Positions 1 through 6,480 of a stretch of DNA of 55,252 nt are shown here, one piece after another; position 1 is the first letter of the stretch, and each line of letters starts with the position of its first letter. The stretch comes from SAR324 cluster bacterium (GTDB lineage Bacteria; SAR324; NAC60-12), in assembly GCA_015231825.1 (NCBI GenBank), contig JADGAV010000033.1:1-55252 (forward strand), given 5' to 3'. The notes under the pieces were generated by a model. It saw nothing but the letters and a program-made list of their open reading frames with translations. It was not told the origin of the DNA and did not search any database. The position numbers were made by a program, and so were the translations under genes.

Positions 1-2
1 TG

Positions 3-251
3 AAGCCTGACTTTCTCCCCGCCCGCATCAATCTCGTATCGACCCTGTTTATCTCAGGACATTTCGACGAAGCATTGGCTGGAGGGCAAGCTGTTTTGAA
101 AGATAACCCCAACGAATACAGAATGCTTTATATTGTCGGCGAAATTCTTTTGAGAAAGGGGGACAAGGAAAATGCAAATAAATATTTCTCCAAGGTTTCC
201 AAAATAGCACCTGATTTTAAGCAGGTCAGGAAACACTTGTCAGAACAATGA
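3..251 (+). CDS. C-terminal fragment of a TPR-type protein (5' end outside window)
   Basis: An open frame enters from the left edge and stops at TGA 249-251, giving 82 visible residues. The sequence shows two degenerate tetratricopeptide-like helix pairs: one around 'ARINLVSTLFISGHFDEALA', then one around 'RMLYIVGEILLRKGDKENA'. Such repeats are protein-interaction scaffolds. The start, the rest of the protein and any catalytic domain lie outside the window, so no function can be given. The codon pattern and the helical periodicity make it more likely real than chance. Confidence 0.6.
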   Translation, partial: KPDFLPARINLVSTLFISGHFDEALAGGQAVLKDNPNEYRMLYIVGEILLRKGDKENANKYFSKVSKIAPDFKQVRKHLSEQ

Positions 252-389
252 ACGATGTCAGGCAATTTCTAAACCCAATTCATACTTAATTTTTTTCGCA
301 GAAATTGGTGCTGTTCATTGCTGCACAAAACGGCAGGCAATTTTCTCCGGGGAACGGATAGGCGGGACCGATTGCAAAATTTGGAGTAG

Positions 390-419
390 AAAAAGGTTTC
401 CATGCAGAGCATGGAAACC
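390..419 (-). terminator. Rho-independent terminator of the octahaem cytochrome gene
   Basis: A perfect 11-bp inverted repeat (395-405 with 409-419, 3-nt loop) is followed on the minus strand by five T residues (390-394). It lies about 30 nt past the stop codon of the cytochrome gene. The rest of 252-448 shows nothing else I recognise. Confidence 0.85.
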
Positions 420-448
420 AAATTCAACAAAATAGACGACTCAGGACT

Positions 449-1549
449 CTAGTATTCGGTCTTGTGAAAATCCTTGGCGTTTTTCGCCGCCCACATTTTG
501 TCTTTGCTCCCATGACAATTCAGACAGGCAAAATCCAGAGTTACAAAGCCTTGTGAGTAAACAACTTTTTTTCCCTTGAGCATCCCATCTTTGAACATAC
601 TGGCTGCCGGATCAACATTGATTTTCACCATGTGAGTGCGGACATCACCTGCAAATCTTCCGGTTTTGATCGCCGATTTGGTGGCCTTGGGCATGTGGCA
701 CTCTATACAATTGATTTCTGCTTTGCCATGAATCGTTTCTTTGGCAAAAGAGACATATTCCTTCTCACTGTGACAATCTCCCGAGGAGCAGCCTTTTTTA
801 ACCTGATCCGCACGTTTGTGGGGATCATGACATTCGGTGCAGTCCGTTCCTTCGTGAGCGCCAATGTCAACTTCATTAAATTGCTCGTGATGTCGGACAA
901 AACCTCCTGAAGCAAGAGGAGGAATATCGGTTCCGCTTCGTTGATGGCACTTTCCACAAGATTGCCCGGAAGCGTCGACAATAATCGTGTCTTTGCTGGG
1001 TTCGTCCTGGTAGGTGTGAGTTGATCCCGGACCATGACATTCCTCACAGCCGACACCATTTTCCACCCATGTTCCAATCATTCCCGGCAGACCGTCTTGA
1101 TGTCCGACAGGGCTATAAGCCGACATATGGCAGGGGCCGCACTTGTATGGCTTTTTTTCACCCGGATGATAATTCGACCAGCTGCCGTCCTGGATGTTGT
1201 ACTGGGTCTTGGCAGGGGATCCGTCTTTGGCTGTTGTGATAATGTATCCTTCATTGTCAATAAAGCGAGCTTTCTTGGTAGCTCCCCCGATCACATAGGA
1301 AATATCATCCCAAACATAGCCTTTGGGCAAAGGCAGTGGTGTGTATTTTACCTGCCATCCTCTTCTGAGTTTCCAGGGATGTCCACTGGCATGCCATTCA
1401 GAGTATTCATCCATATGACACTCCTGACATTTTTCAGAACCGACATACCAGGCTTCGCCCTCTTTCTTTTCCTGTGCCATCGTTGTCACAGCTGTTAAAA
1501 CACCGATACAGAACAAACTGAGTCCCATCAATATTATTTTTAGTCGCAT
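449..1549 (-). CDS. Secreted octahaem cytochrome c (cytochrome c554-like)
   Basis: A periplasmic electron-transfer protein of 366 residues. An N-terminal signal peptide (basic MRLK, hydrophobic core, likely cleavage after TMA) precedes eight haem-binding motifs: CQECH, CGPCH, CEECH, CGKCH, CTECH, a CX4CH variant (CSSGDCH), CIECH and CLNCH. The spacing and the GPGS-type loop after CEECH recall the cytochrome c554 family and octahaem tetrathionate/hydroxylamine-type proteins. I start at the ATG at 1549, because AAAGGA lies six bases ahead of it; a longer frame from a TTG at 1564 would put that ribosome site inside the gene. A promoter-like dyad at 1851-1870 points towards it, leaving a leader of about 300 nt. 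It could be a terminal reductase or just an electron carrier for the molybdoenzyme nearby; the sequence does not decide. Confidence 0.9.
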   Translation of the reverse strand: MRLKIILMGLSLFCIGVLTAVTTMAQEKKEGEAWYVGSEKCQECHMDEYSEWHASGHPWKLRRGWQVKYTPLPLPKGYVWDDISYVIGGATKKARFIDNEGYIITTAKDGSPAKTQYNIQDGSWSNYHPGEKKPYKCGPCHMSAYSPVGHQDGLPGMIGTWVENGVGCEECHGPGSTHTYQDEPSKDTIIVDASGQSCGKCHQRSGTDIPPLASGGFVRHHEQFNEVDIGAHEGTDCTECHDPHKRADQVKKGCSSGDCHSEKEYVSFAKETIHGKAEINCIECHMPKATKSAIKTGRFAGDVRTHMVKINVDPAASMFKDGMLKGKKVVYSQGFVTLDFACLNCHGSKDKMWAAKNAKDFHKTEY

Positions 1550-1850
1550 ATTTTTTCCTTTCAAAACAAGAATGAAAATTCAATTGAACTAAAATGAACA
1601 ATATCTGGGATCAAAACTCATTTCGGCTGTCTATTCGACTGATGCCGAAACTCGAAAAAATCCATAGCAAATATCTCTCAACAATCACTTTCTTCCGAGT
1701 TTCCTCCTTTCTGGCTGTTCAGCACAACCGCATGCAAATTCTCCATGAATCCATAAAATGCCGAACTCCTGAACGATCAGCACGATTTAAGGCAAAAGTG
1801 CTGCGATTTCGTCAGCTACATGAAGCCTAACATCATCGTTAGGAAGAAAT

Positions 1851-1870
1851 CTATCCGCAATGTTACGTAA
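1851..1870 (-). promoter_or_regulatory. Shared dyad operator, copy 1 (upstream of octahaem cytochrome)
   Basis: The plus strand reads CTATCCGCAATGTTACGTAA, matching the six-copy consensus CTATCCGNAATNNTACGTAR. It points at the cytochrome gene starting 301 nt away. Unlike the other five it has no convincing -10 hexamer at the expected spacing; instead a 6-bp inverted repeat (CCTAAC...GTTAGG, 1826-1843) sits there. The stretch 1550-1988 otherwise holds only this site, an untranslated leader and the terminator at 1960-1981; the plus-strand open frame at 1594-1830 has no family resemblance. Confidence 0.75.
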
Positions 1871-1959
1871 TTTTTGAAATAATTTGATAGGAATGCAGAA
1901 AAGTTTTGATGGATTTAATGTAAGGCTATTCGAATGAGGAAAGAGTAAGGGGAGGAGAA

Positions 1960-1981
1960 GGGCAATCCTCGAGGATTGCCC
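1960..1981 (-). terminator. Hairpin terminator after the tetrahaem cytochrome gene
   Basis: A perfect 22-bp palindrome starts 7 nt beyond the TGA stop of the tetrahaem cytochrome. On the minus strand it is followed by a pyrimidine-rich rather than a pure T tract, so termination may be partial. Confidence 0.65.
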
Positions 1982-1988
1982 CTTTAGA

Positions 1989-2645
1989 TCAATACTTGGT
2001 GGGATGGGCGATTTCTTTTAAACGTTCTTTGTAGTCAAAACCTTTCTTGGGATCCCAACTTGGATTCTTGTAGGTTTTGCCGTTGAGCGTTCGCTCAGCA
2101 GCATGGCAGCCTTTGCAGAACTTCTCTCCGGGAATCATCAATCCAACTTCTTTGTTTAACTTTGCCCGTTCTGCTTCTACCTTAGCCATCAAGCCGGCGT
2201 CACCCGGTTTTTTAGACAGCGATTCTTTCAATTTCGAAAGTGCTTTTTTTACTTTTTTACTGTCATACTGACTTCCGGGACCATGACACCCCTCACACTG
2301 AACACCTTCTTCGACTTTAAATTTTTTACCGATCAATTTATCATCAACACCAAAGGCTGTCGTGTGGCATACGAGACACTCCGGGCTTTCGCTTGGTTTT
2401 CCAGTTACTCCAACTTTTTTTGCGGCCGCCATCGCTTCGTCCGACTTCAGAACTTCAAAAGCTTTGGCGTGTTCTGATTTTTCCCACTTGGCTGTTTGTG
2501 CGCCGACTTTTTCCTTTTTATGACATTTGGCACAGCCTTTGACTCCGACGAACTCAGAATCTTTGGCCATACCGCTGTTAAAAGTAAGGAGGAACCCGAC
2601 AAAGAGCCCCAAGGACAATGTTACCAGCATTTTATTTCCAGTCAT
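1989..2645 (-). CDS. Secreted tetrahaem cytochrome c554-like protein
   Basis: A 218-residue periplasmic electron carrier. A signal peptide (MTGNKMLVTLSLGLFVGFLL..., likely cleavage after SGMA) is followed by four haem motifs: CAKCH near residue 38, CLVCH, CEGCH and CKGCH. The third is followed by GPGSQY, as in the cytochrome c554 family. A Lys-rich helical insert separates haems 3 and 4. The ATG at 2645 has GGGAG six bases upstream. The gene is monocistronic, bounded by the palindrome at 1960-1981 and preceded by a leader of about 330 nt carrying the shared operator at 2973-2992. It probably passes electrons between the membrane and one of the periplasmic reductases encoded nearby; its partner is inference. 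Confidence 0.9.
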   Translation of the reverse strand: MTGNKMLVTLSLGLFVGFLLTFNSGMAKDSEFVGVKGCAKCHKKEKVGAQTAKWEKSEHAKAFEVLKSDEAMAAAKKVGVTGKPSESPECLVCHTTAFGVDDKLIGKKFKVEEGVQCEGCHGPGSQYDSKKVKKALSKLKESLSKKPGDAGLMAKVEAERAKLNKEVGLMIPGEKFCKGCHAAERTLNGKTYKNPSWDPKKGFDYKERLKEIAHPTKY

Positions 2646-2775
2646 AGTTTCTCCCGTTGAAGGATGTTAAAATAGTAACGAATCAGAGACGGGCCCCGGT
2701 TCGATTGCTTCATTGCGTGGAATTCTAAAAAATGGGGACAAATTTAAATTTCGCAAGTGACATTTCTAACAGTAT

Positions 2776-2889
2776 TTACGAATGTTTGCAAGCGCTTGAC
2801 AAAGCCGGCCAAGGCTTTCTCATGCTCTTAAAAAACTTCAGAGAAACCGCTTTGCTTCGAGTTGGGAGGCACATGGATCGGACGAGCAT
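2776..2889 (-). CDS. Possible 37-residue leader ORF in the tetrahaem cytochrome leader
   Basis: Inside the long leader between operator and tetrahaem cytochrome, an ATG (2887-2889) sits four bases after AAGGAGG, one of the strongest ribosome sites in the window. It opens a 37-codon frame ending in TAA at 2776. The predicted peptide is basic (many Lys and Arg), has two Cys and no membrane segment or known motif. The coding DNA folds into palindromes (AAAGCC/GGCTTT at 2801-2818; CAAGCGCTTG at 2789-2798), so the frame may be a regulatory leader peptide, a true small protein or chance. No homology can be claimed. Confidence 0.3.
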   Translation of the reverse strand: MLVRSMCLPTRSKAVSLKFFKSMRKPWPALSSACKHS

Positions 2890-2946
2890 AACCCTCCTTG
2901 TGCGCCTTTTCTATTTACTCCGCTGACAGTTTTGGAAGTCGATAAG

Positions 2947-2992
2947 ATATTACTCTCCGGGAAGAAAACTGTCTATCCGGAATTCTACGTAG
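2947..2992 (-). promoter_or_regulatory. Shared dyad operator, copy 2, with -10 (tetrahaem cytochrome promoter)
   Basis: The dyad CTATCCGGAATTCTACGTAG lies at 2973-2992. Reading towards the cytochrome gene, TAATAT (2947-2952) follows 20 nt later and fits a -10 hexamer. The centre of the dyad would then be near -42 from the transcription start, the usual place for a class II activator. The 2646-3088 gap holds this promoter, the leader and the small ORF described above. Confidence 0.8.
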
Positions 2993-3088
2993 AAATTCAA
3001 TTTTTATAACTTTCATTTCTGCCGGCAGAAAACTATCAGCAGGAAACAGCATCCAAAATTTGGCGGAATTCTGGTCTCTTGAAAACGA

Positions 3089-3520
3089 TCAGTCCAGAAG
3101 TTTCAAATTTAGGTTTTTTGCCTGATGGGCCAGATGATCGACTGTGGTGCTTTCCAATATGGATCGAAGCTGATCTTTGGCGAGATAGGATTGTTCGTGC
3201 AAGGGACAGGGCTTCTCATTGCTGCATTCTTTCAAGCCGAGCGTGCATTCCGTAAAAAATTTCAACCCGTCAATGGCTTCGACAATTTCAAGCAGTGTAA
3301 TAGAAGAAGAAGGACGAGCGAAAGTGACTCCCCCATTGGGACCACGATAGGAAGTGAGGATGTTTTCCCTTGTCAGAGTCTGTAATATTTTGGTTAAAAA
3401 ATAGAAAGAGATGCCCAAATTTTCCGAAATTTGAAGAATTGATATGAATTCATTTTTCCGCTTCAATGTCGCCAGGTAGATCACCGCGCGAATCCCATAA
3501 CTGCACTTTTTTGAAAACAT
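3089..3520 (-). CDS. Rrf2-family transcription regulator, probably Fe-S binding
   Basis: A 143-residue protein with an N-terminal winged helix typical of Rrf2 regulators (CSYGIRAVIYLA at residues 6-17; recognition helix around residues 31-50; wing near GPNGGVTFARP). A three-cysteine cluster, C92-X6-C99-X5-C105, matches the cluster-ligand pattern of IscR/NsrR-type members, which sense Fe-S status, NO or redox state. It stands alone between the operators of the tetrahaem cytochrome and of moaA. Its neighbourhood suggests a role in switching the respiratory genes, but IscR-like housekeeping cannot be excluded. Upstream of the ATG there is only a weak ribosome site. Confidence 0.88.
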   Translation of the reverse strand: MFSKKCSYGIRAVIYLATLKRKNEFISILQISENLGISFYFLTKILQTLTRENILTSYRGPNGGVTFARPSSSITLLEIVEAIDGLKFFTECTLGLKECSNEKPCPLHEQSYLAKDQLRSILESTTVDHLAHQAKNLNLKLLD

Positions 3521-3779
3521 CGGACAGATCCATCAAATAATTAAAGACTTCTTCCTCTTCAATAACACAGTTGTTTTATTCTGCCAACTGCAAAGAGGAC
3601 TGCAGTTACTCAGGTTTTATGGATGAATATTGCTCAAGGAAATTGGAATTCAAATGGAGGCCTTCAATTTCACACAAAGATCAAAAGCAGCAATTACAAA
3701 GTGAAAAAGATCTTTTGATGATTTGCAGCAGAAAATCACTTTTTTTTCCTGGAAATTGAAAGAAAGTTTTTTTAAGAAT

Positions 3780-3824
3780 TTACGTACTATTGCGGATAGA
3801 CATAGTTGAAAGAACAGGTATAAT
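3780..3824 (+). promoter_or_regulatory. Shared dyad operator, copy 3, with perfect -10 (moaA promoter)
   Basis: The dyad runs TTACGTACTATTGCGGATAG (3780-3799), the reverse complement of the other five copies, and the gene it precedes is correspondingly on the plus strand. A perfect TATAAT (3819-3824) follows after exactly 19 nt, putting the dyad centre near -41.5. The gap 3521-3980 holds this promoter; a 62-codon frame at 3571-3759 has no support. Confidence 0.85.
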
Positions 3825-3980
3825 CTGCTTGTAAAAAATTATTTCTTTCAGTGCCCTACTGCATTTGAAATCAAGCAAAAGTCTCCGATTCATTCCGTCC
3901 TAAAGCACACGCTAAGGCAGATGAACGATAGGGTTTATCAAGAAATTGATGAGCCTCCCGCATTTGGAAAGGAGATGACA

Positions 3981-4928
3981 ATGATCGATGGTCATGGTCG
4001 CAACATCAATAAGCTCCGGCTTTCTGTCGGAGAATCCTGCAATCTTTCCTGCGTTTATTGCGTCGATAAAATAGGGGGACATCAGCGATCACATGATCAC
4101 CTGACGGTTGAGGAAATGATCGATCTGGTCCGAATACTCAAAAGGCACGGCGGAATCGAAAAAGTGCGCATTACTGGAGGAGAGCCCCTGCTGTTTCCAG
4201 GAATTGAGCAACTCATTCGAGAAATCGCCCGCTTGGGAATTGAAAATATCGGTCTCACCACCAACGCTCAGCAACTCAAAAAAAGAGTGGATGATTTGAA
4301 AAATTCCGGGCTTCAGAAAATCAATGTCAGTCTGGATTCGCTCAAGCCGGCAGTCTTTCGCAGATTGGCGCGAGGAGGGAGATTGGAAAGAACCTGTGAA
4401 GGTATCGAAGCAGCAGTAAAAACCGGATTGCAGGTCAAAATCAATACGGTGGTTTTGAAAGGAGAGAACGAAGAGGAACTGAATGATATTCTTGCTTACG
4501 CCTTGTTCCTTAAAAGTGAGGTACGTTTCCTGGAGTTGATGAAAATGGGCCCGCTCTATGAAAAAGAAACCGCACTTTTTGTTCCGATGAAGACCATCCT
4601 CGCAAAAATCGGGAAATGTTATTCTTATCATCCGATTCCTGCCGAAACTGATTCGACTGCAATCCGTTTTCGGGTTCCCGGAGGAACGTTTGGAATCATT
4701 GCCAATGAAAGCAATCCGTTTTGTGCCACGTGCTCAAGATTGCGGTTGACTTCCACCGGGAAACTGATTGGATGTTTGAGTCAGCCTGTTGGGATTCCAA
4801 TTAAACATCTGCTCAAGGCCCCTCAACCTGAATTTGAACTCAAATCATTGCTTTCTCAAGCGATTGGGTACAAACGTACCGTTGCTTTCAAAGGTTCGCA
4901 AATTGGAATGTCCGCCATTGGTGGGTAA
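3981..4928 (+). CDS. moaA: GTP 3',8-cyclase MoaA (molybdenum cofactor biosynthesis)
   Basis: MoaA is a cytosolic radical-SAM enzyme that rearranges GTP in the first step of molybdopterin synthesis. The N-terminal cluster motif CNLSCVYC (C20, C24, C27 from this start), the ITGGEPLL segment that contacts SAM, a second Fe-S site (FCATCSRLRLT...GCL) and the terminal Gly-Gly are all visible. The frame is open from an ATG at 3921, but the ATG at 3981 has AGGAG six bases ahead and gives the usual MoaA N-terminus (I-D-G-H-G-R-N); I choose it, giving 315 residues. It is preceded by a shared-operator promoter and followed head-to-head by the chaperone of the molybdoenzyme, so cofactor supply appears co-regulated with the enzyme that needs it. 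Confidence 0.9.
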   Translation: MIDGHGRNINKLRLSVGESCNLSCVYCVDKIGGHQRSHDHLTVEEMIDLVRILKRHGGIEKVRITGGEPLLFPGIEQLIREIARLGIENIGLTTNAQQLKKRVDDLKNSGLQKINVSLDSLKPAVFRRLARGGRLERTCEGIEAAVKTGLQVKINTVVLKGENEEELNDILAYALFLKSEVRFLELMKMGPLYEKETALFVPMKTILAKIGKCYSYHPIPAETDSTAIRFRVPGGTFGIIANESNPFCATCSRLRLTSTGKLIGCLSQPVGIPIKHLLKAPQPEFELKSLLSQAIGYKRTVAFKGSQIGMSAIGG

Positions 4929-5002
4929 CTTGCCGGAGAGAGGATTTGTGAAATCGAAATACGGACAAGCGAGAAGAGCATTTGCATCGGAATCGAAAGA
5001 AT

Positions 5003-5629
5003 TCACGACAGCGAAACTATTCCTTCCGTTTTTTTTGCGACGCGGTTGAGAATAAAGGCCAGGTTGCGATAAAACTGGCTGTTTGCATGTTTTTCAATTT
5101 TTTGGCAAAAAATTGGGATCCAAGGGTTGAGGAAATCTTTGAAAAAAACTCTCTGAAGATCTTGAAATTTCTGTTGATCTTCTTTTTTCTCTTGATGAAT
5201 TGCATCGACTTCACAGCGGAAAAGATAGCTCATAAATTCAAGTTCTATCGCAATATGATCCGCCGGTTCTTTTTCACTCACCTGAATGCCTGTCTCCTCA
5301 TAAAACTGTGCCACCCGAAGTGTTGAAACTCCCATCACCTGTCCTTCTTTTTCCAGGTAAACAGAGCCATAAGGCGGTGCATTCAACTGGAATGGACCGA
5401 TAAACAAAGCGGCATGGTCTACCTTGAGGTCTACTTCCGAAGTTTCAAGCAGCTCTTGCTGCATCGCTTCGGCAAATTTTGACGACTCCGAATCAATTGA
5501 AGTCAACAATGTTGCCAAATTGGGACACAGGTTTTCCTCAATAAACAGAACCTTTTCCGGTTCACAAAAACAGGCGGCCAATAAGCGGTTGCATTCGATT
5601 AGAACTCGTTTTTGTTCATCCACTATCAT
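5003..5629 (-). CDS. TorD/DmsD-family molybdoenzyme chaperone
   Basis: A 208-residue all-helical cytosolic protein with the family's hallmark segment (PPYGSVYLEKEGQVMG near residues 85-100), in which an aromatic-SVYL-E stretch lines the signal-peptide-binding groove. Such chaperones bind the twin-arginine leader and the immature catalytic subunit until cofactor is inserted. GAGG precedes the ATG at 5629. It is the third gene of the catalytic subunit/Fe-S subunit/chaperone run (64 nt after the Fe-S gene), matching the arrA-arrB-arrD order reported for some arsenate-respiring bacteria. Assignment to this enzyme is by position. Confidence 0.88.
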   Translation of the reverse strand: MIVDEQKRVLIECNRLLAACFCEPEKVLFIEENLCPNLATLLTSIDSESSKFAEAMQQELLETSEVDLKVDHAALFIGPFQLNAPPYGSVYLEKEGQVMGVSTLRVAQFYEETGIQVSEKEPADHIAIELEFMSYLFRCEVDAIHQEKKEDQQKFQDLQRVFFKDFLNPWIPIFCQKIEKHANSQFYRNLAFILNRVAKKTEGIVSLS

Positions 5630-5693
5630 TTTTCCTCAAAAAATGGAGAAGGTCATTCCCCGACTCCGGAATCGGGAGTCAGGGAACTTCTTG

Positions 5694-6461
5694 CTAAGCA
5701 GTGACGCTGTAGTCTCGCACATAAAAGACGTTTGGCTTTGTCCCTTTTTCGGGCATCAAAACAAAGCTTTTATGTTTTTCGAGTAGTTTAGAAACCTCAC
5801 TATTTTTATGATCAATATCACCAAAAACCCTCGCACCGGAGGGGCAGGCTTCGACACAGGCAGGCAATTCTCCATTCTTTAACCGATGGTCGCAAAAAGT
5901 GCATTTTTCCACCACCGACTCCTCTCTGACATCTTCGTAGTCCGGATGGTCGTACTTCGTCCGATGAGGAGGTGTAGCTCTCAAAACGCGGGCGGTATCG
6001 ATTCCCGATGAGGTACAACCAGGAATCAATTCCTTTCCATCCCGATAAAAACCATGTACGGGAATGTTGTCACTGTTGTAACTGATGACACTGTATTCAC
6101 CGTACGCCCCATCTTTTAGAACTTCTTCCATACTATATGGACAATCATCCTGGCAGCTTCGGCAACCGACACACCTTTCGTTATTGACCATAGTGATCCC
6201 GTCAGCTGTTTTAAAAATTGCCTTGGGTTCCGTTGGGCAGTTTTTAGCACATGCAGGGTCTGAACAATGATTACAAAGTACTGGAAGAGTCTGATATTTG
6301 GTATTAGGAAAAGTACCAGTTGTGATATGGACAAAATCCGCCCAGTTGTGGGTCTGACCGTTATTTCGCAATTCTGTATTGTTTTCCGCTTTACAGGCAA
6401 GAGCACATGCACCGCAGCCAACACATTTTTGCAAATCGATAATCATTGAATATTGGGTCAT
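5694..6461 (-). CDS. Four-cluster ferredoxin subunit of molybdoenzyme (ArrB/TtrB/DmsB-like)
   Basis: The electron-transfer subunit: 255 residues carrying four Cys clusters for four [4Fe-4S] centres (CVGCGACALAC, CNHCSDPACAKNC, CVGCRSCQDDC, and CTFCDHR paired with ACVEAC). The C-terminal stretch after the last cluster (ARVFGDIDHKNSEVSKLL) is shared with the arsenate and tetrathionate reductase branch. There is no Tat leader; it would be exported piggyback with the catalytic subunit. The frame extends to a TTG at 6476, but AAAGGA lies six bases before the ATG at 6461, the same arrangement as at the octahaem cytochrome. It follows the catalytic gene after 19 nt. No NrfD-like membrane anchor gene is present. 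Confidence 0.92.
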   Translation of the reverse strand: MTQYSMIIDLQKCVGCGACALACKAENNTELRNNGQTHNWADFVHITTGTFPNTKYQTLPVLCNHCSDPACAKNCPTEPKAIFKTADGITMVNNERCVGCRSCQDDCPYSMEEVLKDGAYGEYSVISYNSDNIPVHGFYRDGKELIPGCTSSGIDTARVLRATPPHRTKYDHPDYEDVREESVVEKCTFCDHRLKNGELPACVEACPSGARVFGDIDHKNSEVSKLLEKHKSFVLMPEKGTKPNVFYVRDYSVTA

Positions 6462-6480
6462 ATTAATTCCTTTCAACGGG

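Noticed and set aside
1594..1830. 78-codon plus-strand frame
   Set aside because: It lies over the cytochrome leader, has no convincing ribosome site or family, and the operator and promoter logic point to the minus strand.
2732..2926. 64-codon plus-strand frame
   Set aside because: It lies antisense to the tetrahaem leader and has no family or promoter; the opposite strand carries the better ribosome site.
3571..3759. 62-codon plus-strand frame upstream of moaA
   Set aside because: No ribosome site or family resemblance; it ends before the moaA promoter.
3921..3980. N-terminal extension of MoaA from the ATG at 3921
   Set aside because: The ATG at 3981 has AGGAG six bases upstream and gives the standard MoaA N-terminus; the upstream 20 residues look unlike the family.
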